Assembly: GCF_001642475.1 (NCBI RefSeq)
Contig: NW_019173934.1
Coordinates: 744,001-808,000 of the forward strand
Length of the DNA stretch: 64,000 bases
Direction of reading: 5' to 3'
Source: Fonsecaea monophora
Taxonomy: Eukaryota; Ascomycota; Eurotiomycetes; Chaetothyriales; Herpotrichiellaceae
Shown here one piece after another: positions 20,898-33,104 of the stretch (its first letter is position 1; each line of letters starts with the position of its first letter). The position numbers and the translations under genes are program-made. A model generated the notes under the pieces. The model was not told the DNA's origin, made no database searches, and worked only from the letters and a program-made list of their open reading frames with translations.

Positions 20898-22303
20898 TGA
20901 GAAAGACATGAAAGAAAAAAAAAGTTTTAATTGGATGGAAAGGATACCAGCTCTGTTTTGAGTATGGGGTTCCTTTCTGCTATGGCACGACACTCAGGGT
21001 CCTTTTTCGCTGAGGTTTTCGGCACCTCGTGGGACGCTTTTAGGGATGGACTGCGACGTGGAATATATGTCCATCGAATCATCCGCGAGGAGGACGACGG
21101 CGTTTGGATCGAGTGTCGTGCAACGAATTGGCGGGACTTGATCAACTTGACGACTGCAACGAAATGAATCTCTCTCTTTTCTTTGGGTGACTTTTTTTGC
21201 TTGTGCAATATTGGCGGCAAGATGGGATTTTTTTTTGGCTCCGGGTGGAGACAGAGAGTTCATGTGCTTTGTGAGAAGAGCAAGCGAAATGTTGATATAC
21301 CATTTTTGTATACTATGATTAACGGACGGTAAATTACAATTCCAGACTCAGACTCAGACTCAGCCTTGGTAAATTGGGTAATTAAATGCGATTATGGGTA
21401 TTTCTGTACTTGTATAGTTTGACTTGCACTCTTGAGACTGCAAGACGAGATGCCTTTTTCCCGGCCGTTGATAAAGGGCTCATCAGGGCCGATACCTGTA
21501 CCTGTACCTGTACGAGGTATTTCGATTGTCAGATCTTGTCATCGCAAAGGGTATGCAAGTCTGTAGATGGAACAGTCCGTGTAGTATACGAGTATATGAC
21601 CGTGTATGTATATAAACGTGTGTATATTGGGTGTTCAGATCAGCCACTTCCCCCTTCCAAAAAAGGCCGTCCTGGGTATTCTGTCGTGAGAGAGTTACAA
21701 CGTACAAGTGAATGTGAGTGCAGTCAGCCGCCCGTACCACCTTTTCAAGTCCCCGTCCCCCGTCCCATCTCCATTGTTGTACGAGTAGACAACTTACCCC
21801 GGGTCTTGGAGCTACAACTACCCCAAAGAAACTTCCTCCTTGCTTGGAGATACAAATAGGTACCCACCCACCTACCACCCGAGATCCCAATAATGACCCT
21901 AACCCTAAAAGGCACTGGATCCGCCTCACGCCTCACATCTCGGTGGCAATGGACCGAGCAGCTCGCAGGCGTGTCCCTCTCCCCTCTTCTCCTCGTAATC
22001 CTCACTTCATCCTCATCGATGGACAACCTAGGTGCTAGGTTGACTTCTACCATGGCAGGAACCAAGTCGGTCCATGTTATTGAACAAGCTTGAGTGCCTC
22101 CCAAAACCCCACCCTGCCAGGATAAAACGAATGGAAATTTGCAAAGGAGGGAAAAAGGGGAAAATACCTGCCCTGACTGCCTGTCCCACGTTAACGCCCA
22201 ACCCAACCCCTCTTCCCCTCTCCCTCATCCCGCGTATATCGCGCCTCGTCAGAATCACAAGTAGCGAGTTATTGGGCATAATCCGTGTGCGATTTTTCTC
22301 TTC
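20898..22303. other. Intergenic region between convergent genes
   Basis: About 1.4 kb without a gene. Simple repeats only: CAGACT repeats at 21343-21363, TACCTG repeats at 21491-21509, an isolated pair of CCCTAA units at 21897-21908 and homopolymer T/A runs near 20915 and 21231. Confidence 0.5.
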
Positions 22304-23500
22304 TCAAGCAAATACCTTTCGCAGCTCCTCGCATATATTCGTGATGGCGGTTCTGCCGGCCTCCAGAACGGCATCCATGGCCAAGAAGGGGTGCGGCATG
22401 CCCTCCATCACAGTGACTTGGGCGTCGACGCCGTTGGCGCGGAGTCGTCGGGCGTACTCTTCCCCGTCGTGCCTGAGCACGTCCAGTTCCCCGACGATAA
22501 TGTATGAGCGGGGCAGGAGCGCAAAGACGTCGTCCGGGGCTAGCAGCGGTGAGGCCTCGAGGTGCGACCAGTCAGCCTGGTTGGGGAGGTAGTGGTGTCG
22601 GTACCAGAGCATCTTCTTGGCGGGGAGATGCGCCGTGAACTCATACTCCTTCCAACTCGGGCTTGAGTAAGGCGTCGCCGTGTTGTCCGTCACAGGCACC
22701 ACCAGCACCTGCGACCGGATCGAGACTCCTGGTGGTGCCCGCAGCGCAGCCTTCTGGGCAATGACGGCCGCAATGTTGGCGCCAGCCGACGCGCCCGTGA
22801 TGGCGACCTTGTTCAGGTCCAAGTCGAGCCGACTCTCACCCTGCGATGTCGACCAAAGAAAGGCCTCCCATGAGTCATGAATAGCTGCCGGCCAGGGTTC
22901 CTCGGGGGCGAGCCTGTTTCCCTCCAAAAGGAATCAAAGAGGCGAAGTCAGACAGAGATCCCTAGCATTGGAAATGCTCACCAAATGAAATGGGCGTATT
23001 TCTTTTGGGGTTAATTTCTGTCGCTTTTCCCCCCTTCAACCCTTGCGAAGGACAAGGAGCCCAATTCACGGGAAATGATGGGTGGGTTCTAACCTATAGT
23101 CAGTGGTGATGACCACCGCCCGAGCTCGGACACAAATGTTGGTGCACACGGTGTTTTCGGTGTCGATATCCCCGAATACCCACCCTCCGCCATGGTAATA
23201 TAGCACCAGTGGCCAGCCCGATCGAGGGGCTTTCCCTGGTGGGGTGAAGCACCTGATGAGGACGTCGGGCCCAGGGGTCTCCTGTCGCGATATGGAAACG
23301 TCCTGCACTCTGCCCACGGGGAGGGGCTTGCTGTGGCTGGGAGGTACGGTCCGAGATCCTCGAGCCACCGAGATGGGGAGGTGGTGGACCTGTTGTGCAT
23401 TTAGGATGTATTTGTTGTAGAAGGCGACGTATTCGGGGTGCAGTCTGTCCTTGACGCTGGGGTGAAGAGGGTAAGGTGGTTGGTGTAGTTCGGCGACCAT
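22304..23500 (-). CDS. Alpha/beta hydrolase of the hormone-sensitive-lipase (HSL, abhydrolase_3) group
   Basis: Two exons (23500-23094, 22913-22304; 180-nt intron) give about 338 residues. Such enzymes hydrolyse short-chain esters or similar carboxyl substrates. The oxyanion-hole motif is LVLYYHGGGWVFGD; the nucleophile elbow is ITGASAGANIA (G-x-S-x-G). The catalytic Asp is in IIVGELDVLRHDGEEYA and the His in GMPHPFLAM, so the triad is complete. The splice joins TDYR to LAPEEPWPAAI, the standard HSL sequence after strand 5. I take the ATG at 23500 (MVAELHQPPYPLHPSVKD) because it starts the first conserved helix; in-frame ATGs at 23554 and 23680 would add Ser/Pro-rich residues. No signal peptide is evident, so it is probably cytosolic. 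The natural substrate is unknown. Confidence 0.92.
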
Positions 23501-26500
23501 TTCGACGGGGTGCAGTGTGTTAGGAGGTATTCGGTGGATGAGAGGAGTAGGCATGAAACTGATTAGGAGTCCATTGAGAGAGGAAAAGGGTGTGGAAGAG
23601 GAGGTGTTGGTGGTGTTGGTGAAAAGTGGTGGGAAGAGATTTCGTTGCGGTTCTGGCTTCCTTTTCAACCGATATAACAACCACCCATGATGTTTGTATC
23701 AACTTTATTTATTCGTCATTGTAACTTCGGGCCAAAGTATGTTCCGCAAGTGAAACTCAGGGAGAAGAGAGAGAGGGCGAGAAAAGGGCAAGAAAGACAA
23801 GCTCCCCCAAAACTCAGGTAGTACCTAGTTACATTTTAACAGAGCTTCCCTTCGCTCCATTTACCCTCAACCCCCAGACCCAGACCCAGACCTCTGCGAG
23901 TAGACTAGATCCTCGATAGCTACCAGACCATGCAGTACCAAGGCCCCGAGCCAACCGGCCAACCACTCTGGCGGGATCAATGTCATTTGGACTACACTAT
24001 AGCTAGATGTGCTAGACCAGGAACCCACACTTGTGGTGTTGATTGCTATTAGCGGACCCGGACCTCGTGGTGTTGTTTGTTAGAGATTTAGTTCCTTGTC
24101 CTAAAGTAGTACGAGGATGAGGAACCCGTAGTTACACGAGCAGCGTGACGAGGACCTGGTAGGACAGGTACAAGGGCGAGTGTGAGTGCGACGATGCATA
24201 TTATGGTATGGTATGGCACGGTTTGTCATGTGGGGGGGACTCGCACCAACTCTCCGTATATTTCCAAAAGGTTCCAGCCTGCTGGGCTCATCCATCCCCG
24301 GTCTCTCCCTCGTCTTTGTTTCTGCTTGCTCCAGCGGTGAACTAGTAGGAGTAGATAGGTAGATAGGACGAGGGAAGAGGAGGGCGTGGAAGAATATCCG
24401 TTATCCCAGGTGCCCATCCATTTGTTCCCACAAGTCCACCTCCACCCTCAAAGCAAACATCCATTTTGTCGCTCATCTCCGGATCTGACGGTTTCCATTG
24501 GTTGTAGTGATGCTGACAAGGCCATTCACAGTCACGGTTCCTGGTGCGACTGATACGTGGGAAAACGAGGACAATGAGAGAGAGGAAAGGTGAGACTGTG
24601 AAACTGTGAAATGTGAATTAGCATGTGTGTGTGAGTAAGAGAGAGTGTGAAAGATGCAAAGCGACCTTGCATTATCATCATCCATGGCTCGGCCCCCGCC
24701 GTCGCCGCCACTGCCGCCGCCGCATCCACCTTTTTTGCTTTTCCATTCATCCATCCATCAAGGATCAAGGGGAGCTTGAGCCAAACTCTTTTTTTTCCCT
24801 TGTGGCGGAGAGAATTGGTTGCAAAAAGTGGAGTCGTGTTGGAGGTAAACGAGTCTAGCGAGTCTAACAAAGAGTACAAGGAATACCAAGGGAGTACCTA
24901 GAGGGGGAGTGACAAGGAGTAACAGGGATGCTCGAGGTACCACTGACAAGATGCAGACTGACGCCTACACTGATCAACACTGACCAGGCTCTGCAAGTCC
25001 GAGAAGACTCAGTCACGCTACCTATGGTGTCATGCTGTGCAACTGAACTTGTCTCCCTTGTCTCCCCAATAAATTCCAATGGGAATGATCGAATGGCTTT
25101 GGGGTCGATACTAGGTAAGAGGTACTCGGTACTCGTCGGGGGTTGGCCTGGCCTAGCCTGGTAGCCCTTGGATTAGCGACCATCTATCTATCCACCTGCC
25201 ACCCAGGGCCTCACCACCTGCGACGAGAGACTAAGTAGGTGCTAGGTAATGGGCACTAGGTACAGGAGGTACCGAGGGTATGTATGTAGATCACTGATCG
25301 CTCTTTCGTCCTGATGTCCCGAGTTGTCTTCATGGTACGACATTCGCGGTAAAACTTCCCTGTCATCTGCAACCTGCCTGCGACCTGCGACCTGCATACC
25401 TGGAAACAACCGAACCGACCAAACAATCCACAGCTTCTAACTCGAAAGCCCCTCGCAGCTTGCAGTAACAAACAACATCGTCGTGCACGTCCTGCATCTT
25501 TTGCCGAAGCGCAGAACGAATCGGAGAAGTGCACGGCCCCTGGTTTGCTGTTGTTTGCTGCTTGCTGTTTGCTGTTTGCTTCGTCTCGTCTGCGGAGCAC
25601 AAGGTACTGTAGGTACGTACAACTTAGTGGGCGCAGGTTGCATGTCGCTGCATGTACCATGTACTCAGGCACTCAGGGTACCTAACTAGCGTGCTGTGAG
25701 GCTGTGCAGATTCATTCGAGACCAAGACCAGCAGTCTCCTTCTCTTCTGTTCTCTACTCCCCCGTATCCTCGTCCCTTGGCCAGGAATTCAAGTTCAGTC
25801 GCTTCCTACTCGGTACAAGTTATTCACTTAACTCGTCAATTTCGCCATGGGAGTTACTCGGTGAAATGCCAATGTTTGGGCCATAAGTGGCCATTCTCCA
25901 GGCGGGGGGATCGTCTTGGCCGCAGATTCAGAGTACTCATAATGTACCGAGTACATACACTCCCTACGAGGTACCTCTGGATGTACCACTGTCCACCTTA
26001 CTACCATACCACCATATCCGGGCTGAGTGTCCAGTCCACCGTCTTCCCCAAAGACATTACTCGTACGTACTCAGTACAAAGAGAAGAAAAAGAAAATAAA
26101 AGAGGGTCCTTCCCATTTCCTAACCGATATCTAGCGAGAGCGGTCCAGACTTTGGCGCCCCGTGCGTCCCCCAGAAGTAAAAGTAACGAGACAAGTACAT
26201 ATGACGAGGCACTGAGGGCTGCCCCTGGCCCATGGTGGTTCTGGAGGCCCTGACCCTGGCACTAGAAAATCAAGGAAAATAATTACGAGAGATCGTCGTC
26301 GAGCGAGGGAGGGAGGATCTTCCCTTCCCTTGCCTTCCCCTTCTCTCTTTTTCCCCATTATTCTTCCCTCCGTGCCATTCATTCCCTCGGAGAAATGGTC
26401 CACAGTCACCCACCCACCCCCAATATGTACTGTAGGTATGTCATGCTGGTCGTGTCATTGTCAGAGCGGGGGTACGGTGGCACGGTGGTTTGAGCGTGTG

Positions 26501-27838
26501 TGTGGTGGTCTTGTGTTCCATTGTGGCCTTGGATCCCTGTGTCTTTGCGGGCTTGCGTCCTTACTTTTGAGCCGATAGACGCAAGGACAGGGAAGGACAA
26601 GGATGGATGGATGTCAGTGACAAGCGCGAGCGCGAGCGCGAGCACGAAGCACGAGCACGAAGATCATTGTAGAATTGCCAATTGTTATTGGTTGTACAAC
26701 ACTTCTTTACTTGGTCCGAGTATGGTAGGTTAGTTGGCCAGGTATACATACTCAAATCAATCTGTGTTAGCTGGCTCTCCAATTTCCCCCATGCGATCAT
26801 CGACCCTACAGCCCATGGTGCAGAGTGATGGTCATGGTCATGGTCATGGTCATGTGTACTTTCTCTTTTTTTTCTTTTTGCCCTCTACTCACGCTTTCTT
26901 CCTTCTTTGTTTCTCCCTTGTGCTCGTCCGTCGTCCGAACTGAACAGTGTAGATAGATTGAGGAGGTGGGACGTGAAACCCGGCGGCGCCGAAAATGACT
27001 TGACATGCCATGTACCAAGGTAGTGAAGTAATGTAAGAACAAAGACCCAACCGAAAAGAAAATTGCCTAATCAAGGAATTTCTAGGCTGCGTGGTGTGGT
27101 GTGGTGTAGTGTGGTGGTAATGCAAGCGAGTCACACTCAGGCTATCCGGCAAACACTGTTGAGGTGACGCTGGTGATACTGTAGATGTCGGTAGGCTAGG
27201 CGTCAGAGATGTGTGTCCTGAGCACGAGGTCACGGGATCCTCGTGCTCGGTATGTGTCGGGTAATTAATGAGGATTGTCTGACCCAGGGATAGTACCTAC
27301 AAGTGGGAGGATGTGCTCGGCACTTCGTACTGAGTACCAAGTACAGAGATGGAAGGGGCTCGGGATTAGTGAAAGCCAGAATAGCAAGCCACATTCACCC
27401 CTCACCCTCCTACCCCAGATTTCCGTTACCTGTTAGAAGAGTTTCAGTGATTGTGCCCGACAATGTTGCTCGGCGTCGATCATCATCGGCAATCATGAGA
27501 CTCAGGCCGTCCTGTGTGTGCAATATTCGTAGTCGGAGCCAAGCAACCTTAGTGGGTTCGAACGTTAGTGAGGCTCCCCCGTGGCGTCTCAGTTGGTATT
27601 CTCTCGACGTTATGCCAAGCACAGCCCCCATTGGCCAGCGCTAAACCCCCTGGAAGTCAGGGACAAAAACTGCGGAGTTGAAAGCCCAAGTCGCTTGAGG
27701 ACACTTTTATTTGGCTGCGGTCCATCTCAATCATCCTCTGCTCGATCCTGCCGTCAACACCTCCTCCAGACACCGCTTGAATTCCCGTCTCTCAATCCAA
27801 CCCCAGAGTGTTTATCCAGTTTGATAAACTCCGGAAGC
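23501..27838. repeat. 4.3-kb gene-free stretch rich in GTAC dyads and microsatellites
   Basis: No frame here has motifs or convincing codon use. Instead it is dense in short repeats. GTAC dyads occur at 25122-25134, 25807-25816, 25944-25954, 26067-26077 and 27327-27344. GAGCGC units lie at 26629-26642, a GGTCAT hexamer array at 26828-26854 and GTGTG runs near 27092-27115. A GCTGTTTGCTGTTTGCT run is near 25562-25579. There are also several TACCTAGG/AGGTAGG patches. I find no tRNA or other RNA gene. Confidence 0.6.
26828..26854. repeat. GGTCAT hexamer microsatellite
   Basis: Four and a half perfect copies of ATGGTC in an intergenic stretch. Confidence 0.9.
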
Positions 27839-28789
27839 ATGCGATTTGGCAGAGCAGCGGCCTGCGCCGCGTTCGCGGGTTGGATAGGGGCAGGCGTGGC
27901 ACACAACATCGCTCTGAAAGCACACACAAGAGAATGTTTCCATGAAGAACTACACAAGGACGACAAGATGACGGTGACCTTTCAAGTGGGCGACCGTGAA
28001 TTCGGAGGTGCTGGGAACCTGGACATTGATTTCTACGTATGCCAAAAAAAAAATCCCACCAAAAAAATCCCACCTGGCCCATCTCTTTGGTATCGAAGAC
28101 CTTTTTCCTTGACTGACCATTAGGGCGGTTTGTGATGTCTAGATCACCGATCCTTCGGGGTCTTATGAAACCCAGCTCAACTCGGTGTCCTCGGGCGACT
28201 ACTCGTTCGATGCACGCATGGATGGGAAATACGTCTACTGCTTCAGCAACGAGCATTGGTCCGCCAACAGCAAGGAAGTCTCTTTCAACGTCCACGGCAT
28301 TGTCTACGTCCCCGAGTCCGAGGCGCCCCAGGACCCGCTGGAAACGGAAGGTTCGTATTTTGTTCCCCATTCTGGACCACTAGAAACAAAAGCCGCAAGG
28401 AGACTGACAGAATATGCGGCGCATCTAGTCCGCCAACTCTCCGATCTCCTCGCCCAAGTCAAGGACGAGCAAGCCTACATTGTCGTCCGTGAGCGAACGC
28501 ACCGAAACACAGCCGAAAGCACAAACTCAAGGGTCAAATGGTGGTCGATATTCCAACTGGGCGTGTTGATAGGAGAAGGAGTGTTCCAGGTCTGGTGGTT
28601 GAAGCGGTTCTTCGAGGTGAATAGCCGACCCCTTCCATGATCCCATATGGTGTCTTTGCGCCTTGGTTATGTGTGCTGGAGTGGGGTGACTGTCTGATTT
28701 TGAAATTGCATCTGGCTGGACCAAAGAAGACAAAAAGTTGGAACCATGGCTGACGGTTGTCTGCGTCACAGGTCAAACGCGTTGTATAA
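27839..28789 (+). CDS. emp24: p24/EMP24 family cargo receptor (Emp24-like)
   Basis: Four exons (27839-28036, 28143-28350, 28429-28616, 28772-28789) give 203 residues. p24 proteins cycle between ER and Golgi in COPII/COPI vesicles and help select cargo such as GPI-anchored proteins. Signal peptide: MRFGRAAACAAFAGWIGAGVAH. The GOLD domain starts at NIALKAHTRECFHEELHKDD, with its two cysteines (RECFHE and GKYVYCFSN). A coiled coil follows (LSDLLAQVKDEQAYIVVRER), then the membrane span (WSIFQLGVLIGEGVFQVWWL) and a short cytosolic tail RFFEVKRVV with the FF signal used for COPII/COPI binding. The last exon encodes only VKRVV and the stop; without it the frame would read into intron sequence (ending SRPLP). 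The tail resembles the Emp24 (p24-beta) branch more than Erv25. Confidence 0.95.
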
Positions 28790-30687
28790 TAGTTCACGAG
28801 GTCTTTATGAGATGGGAAAAAGGTTCTCGGCCAGTGTTATGTTAAGTGTCTTTCATCATCCTCGAGGCCGCATCAATGGGTATTGGTATTGTCCAGGTGG
28901 GTGGTCTGTTACGACCAAGGTACCATTGGGATTGAGGTCACAACAACACCCACTCGAAGTCTTGCCAGAGTACTCCATCGCTGGAGGACATTACCAGTGG
29001 TTACCGGGCGTGCATGGACGTGTCCTGCATGGGGGCAAATAGACATCGACTTCATCCGCAGGCTCGGGTGGCTGCAGTCTCGAGAAGTAATGAACCACCA
29101 GGAAATCGAGGACGAAACAAATAGACAGAGAAGATATTACACCATCAGCAACATACGCGACAGAGAGGACTATGAGAGAGGAAGCAATAGAACAAGTAAT
29201 TGGTTTACCTTCCCTTTCCAGCCAGGCGCACAACGAAAATCTCAGTGAAACAGCTTCACACGCAGCAAAAAGGAAAAAAAAAGAAGGTCCCATTCGAACT
29301 TGATCAGGGCTCGAACAGGGAGAAACGCTAACAGGTTGTAACACAAGGCCACGACCACAGAAGAGATTCTATGTTACCAATGATATTGGTGTGAGAAGAA
29401 GTAGTATTCTAATTGATATTGGTACTGTCAGTGATACTGGCATTGTCATTGAGATAGGCCTTGTCATAAATATCAAGTGGTAGTGGTAGTAGTAGAGAAG
29501 TATGGTCGAGTAGTCTCTCGGTCCAAGTCACATCTTTCTCTCCATCATACTTCATACATCTCCTGTGGTAAAGCGCTTTACCTTGGAGATGAAGAGAATA
29601 ATCATTAGGAGGTCTGGATGGGACTCGGCCGGTGTTACCACCACATTCGAAGGGCATGAAACCGATTCGGAAAGTTGGTGGAAATTGTGGGACTGTAAAA
29701 TATAACATGAATAAAATTCTGAGGATCGTGAAGAAGAGAGAAGTGGGTATTGAGTGAGTGAAGTGAGTGAAGTGAAGTGAAGGAATGAAGGTGGAAGGAA
29801 GCAAAAGTAGCGACATACTCGGTTCACCTTCCCCTTTTCTCGCACCAATTCCCCATGGTGTCTTCCTCACTTACTCGTACATCTTGTCGCGCCTCACTCG
29901 ACGATTCCCCTTTCTCACCCAATGGTACAGATCGACCACCCTTCATCTCCAAACAAGTCGAGGTCCAATTTAACTCTTCCCAACATCCCCTCCTCCGAGA
30001 CCGAGATCGCTCTCACCGCCGTCGTCCTGATGGCGCCATGCTCGGTACTGTTTGTACGAAATACGACTCGGCGCCATCGTGTGCTTTACCCGATCTGACT
30101 ATAGCATGGAGCGTAATTACCGTGCGCCTTGACCTCGGCTTCGCTTAGACGCTCTGTCCCAGTGTCCTTCGCCACCGCCTCTTCCACCTCCTCCCTCATC
30201 CCACAACTCTATCCCAGGACTGGCATGGTTTACGAATCTTGGGAACGGGTACTGGTCCGTAGTGACAATCACTCTTCGTCGCATCGCAAGCGAGCTTTCC
30301 TCGTTGGCTTGACTCGGCGGTCGTTTCCTTCGCCTGTCAAGATCACACCCTACCACTGGGTTGGTTGGCTTTGACGGCCCATCGAAAAGCGTCGAAGCTT
30401 GACTTGCCCACACTTCGATTCATCTTATTGCCGAAGTCACTTTCTGGTGGTACCTTCTTTGAACCGGGCTGTCGTCCTTCCGAGGGAAGCTCTTGAATCT
30501 TCGTGATGATTTCCCAGGTTTGTCATACGTTTTTGCTTCGTTTCATCTGATCTCAAATTCTTGGTCTTTTCTTTTGTATTCGTTTGCTATTGTTCAGCCG
30601 AAGCGTATTTGGGAGTGGGCTGTGCCGTGTTACTGAGCGAATACTTCTTTGTCAATCACACCCTTCAACCTCTCGTCCCACCGCGAA
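28790..30687. other. Intergenic region upstream of the DHA2 transporter
   Basis: About 1.9 kb. Several open frames (for example 29409-29870 on minus, 28883-29248 on plus) lack motifs. Simple repeats include a GAGTGAGTGAAGTGAGTGAAGTG run near 29753-29775 and GATATTGG units near 29383-29450. The final 150 bp before the ATG are T-rich with no clear TATA. Confidence 0.5.
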
Positions 30688-32601
30688 ATGAGATTTCCTT
30701 GGTCGAAAGCCGGAGTGGCGGACAAACCGTCAGATTCGGGGGTCCAAGAGAGCCAGCTGAGCCCTTCATCGGGACAGCCAGTCTCAGCAGAAACTGTTGA
30801 CCCCGAGAAGAGACCCGTCCCAGCTGATTCGAGTGTTGGGGAGCCTAGTTCAGTCGAGAAACCATCGGCCACCACGCCAGAACAAGATATCCCCATTTCA
30901 GCATCCTCTAATGAGAAGGCTGTGCTACAAGTAAACGAAGATTTATCCCGCAGAGACTCAACAGCAACTTCCGATGCAGGCGAACCCGGCGAAGATGATG
31001 AATCCAAATACGCTAGGGGTTTGCCATTGCACCTCTTGACGTTCGGCCTCACTCTATCAACCTTTGTCATTGCCCTGGACAACACCATCATCGCAACCGC
31101 CATTCCCAGGATAACCACAGTTTTCAACTCCCTAGATGATGTCGGCTGGTATGGCTCCTCGTATCTGCTCACAACGACCTCGCTGCAACCGTCTTTCGGG
31201 AAGATATACACCTACTTCAACGTGAAATGGACATACATGGTGGCGCTCTTCATCTTCGAAGTTGGCTCGGTGCTGTGCGGCGCAGCAACGAACTCTACTA
31301 TGCTGATTGTGGGCCGTGCTATTGCCGGGGTTGGTGCTGCAGCGATTTTCTCTGGCGGCATGACCATTGTAGCGTATTCGGTGCCCTTGCGGAAGAGGCC
31401 CATCTACATTGGGCTGTTGAGCTCCATGTTTGGGATTGCATCCGTCGTTGGGCCTATTCTAGGAGGAGCGTTTACCGACCGTAAGTGCCCCGATTGAATC
31501 ACTACCGAGGGGAGATTGGTCCACTGACCCCGGTCTACAACAGGCGTGTCGTGGCGCTGGTGCTTTTACATCAACCTCCCCATCGGGGCGATCGCCATCA
31601 CGGCCGTGTTTTTCTTCTTCAAGAACCCCGAGCGCAAGCACAGCAACCTCACCATGAAGGAGAAGATCGGCCAGCTCGACCTCCTAGGTGCGTTCTTCCT
31701 GATCTGTGCCATCGTCTGCCTCCTGCTGGCCCTGCAATGGGGCGGCACCACCTACGCGTGGTCCAACTCGAAAGTCTGGGGCTGCATCCTGGGGTTTGGG
31801 CTGTTGATTCTGGTCTTCACGGGCATCCAACTGTGGAAGGGGGATTTGGCAACGCTCCCACCACGGATCATGCTTAGGCAACGCACCGTGTTCGTGTGTG
31901 CGTTCTTCTCTGCCTTCCTCGCCATGGGCCTGTATACGCACGTCTACTTCCTCCCTTTCTACTTCCAGGCCGTCAAGGGCACGACGGCCGAGCAATCCGG
32001 GATTCGCACGATTCCATACCTGGTCAGCATCACCATCTCATCGATCGTGGTCGGGGCCAGCATCACGACGCTGGGGCCGTATGTGCCATTTACGTGGTTC
32101 GGCTCGGCCATCTTCGCCATTGGGAGTGGCATGCTATACAATTTGAAGGTAGACTCATCGACGGGGACGTGGATTGGGTACCAGATCCTGGCTGGGACGG
32201 GCGCCGGCGCGTGCGTCCAGATCCCTTTTATCGCGGTGCAGGTGGTGCTGAACAAAAAGGACATGCCTGTGGGCAACGCCGTGGCCATCTTCTTCAACTC
32301 GCTCGGCGGCGCCATCTCCATCTCCATCGCGCAGAACATTTTCTCCAACACCCTCATCCAGGAAATACCCAAGTACACCCATGGCGTCGACCCGCAAGCC
32401 ATCATCATGGCCGGCGCCACCCATATCCGCCAGGTCACGCCGCCGTCCCAGCTTGCTGGTGTGCTGTACGCGTACAACGTCGCTGTCACGCACTCGTACA
32501 TTCTGTCCATTGCCTGTGCGAGCATCGCCTTTTTATTCTCGCTGGGCTTTGAATGGAAGAGCGTCAAGGGGAAGAAGCTTGAGATGAGTGGCGGTGCATA
32601 G
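30688..32601 (+). CDS. DHA2-family major facilitator (14-TMS drug:H+ antiporter type)
   Basis: Two exons (30688-31480, 31544-32601), phase 1 join restoring TDRVSWRWCFYINLPIG, give 616 residues. Expected to be a plasma-membrane exporter of toxic or small organic compounds. A disordered N-terminus of about 110 residues precedes the first membrane helix (LHLLTFGLTLSTFVIAL) with the DHA2 signature LDNTIIATAIPRITTVF. Then come DVGWYGSSYLLTTTSLQPSF and GKIYTYFNVKWTY (motif A-like loop), AGVGAAAIFSGGMTIV (motif C-type), GPILGGAFTDRVSWRWCFYI, and later helices ending SIACASIAFLFSLGFEWKSV. Length and motif order match fungal TOXA-like and other secondary-metabolite efflux pumps. The ATG at 30688 follows CCACCGCGAA. 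It is convergent with the Zn2Cys6 regulator 500 bp downstream. The substrate is unknown. Confidence 0.95.
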
Positions 32602-33104
32602 GTTTTTTTTTTGGATTTCTGCGTCTCTGCCTCTCTGTGTTCAAAGAGAGTAAGGGTAAAAGACGTGGAGGGAGAGAGACAATGCGGGAGGTAGATTGTA
32701 GAAACTCCACTTGGTTTTTTCTTCTTGTTCTCCTCTCTCGTGGAAATGACTAGGAAAAGGGAAATCCGAATCCGAATACTTGACACATGTAGACATGCAT
32801 GCGTGTACCTACCTAGGTAGTTTTTTTTGGTCTTTCTTTACTGGGCGTGGCCACGGGCAGAAAGAGGAGGAGAGGGGATGGAAAGGGGGTAATGTATGTA
32901 AAACGCTAATGTGGATATATCTCGACATCTCTTTATCTCTTTCAATATATCAATGTATCAATTTCTTATTGAAAAGAGAGGAAGGGAAATACCCATCCCC
33001 ATCAAAGCTAACTACTATAGGCTAGCCTGGCTGGCAGTGGCTGGCAAGGGCTATGCTATGCTATGCTATGATATGCTATGATGGCACTGTAGCAAATTAG
33101 GCAA
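32602..33104. other. Intergenic region between convergent genes
   Basis: About 500 bp holding both 3' ends. It has T-runs at 32602-32612 and 32821-32828 and a TATGC repeat (GCTATGCTATGCTATG) at about 33050-33080; nothing else. Confidence 0.5.

Noticed and set aside
21895..21908. CCCTAACCCTAA resembling a telomeric repeat (also a single unit near 40690)
   Set aside because: Only one to two units inside ordinary intergenic sequence; not a chromosome end or a convincing interstitial array.
29409..29870. 153-codon minus frame
   Set aside because: Ser/Leu/Phe-rich translation of a repeat-containing intergenic region; no motif or splice support.
30649..30687. Upstream extension of the DHA2 transporter
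   Set aside because: It depends on a TTG start; the ATG at 30688 is adequate.
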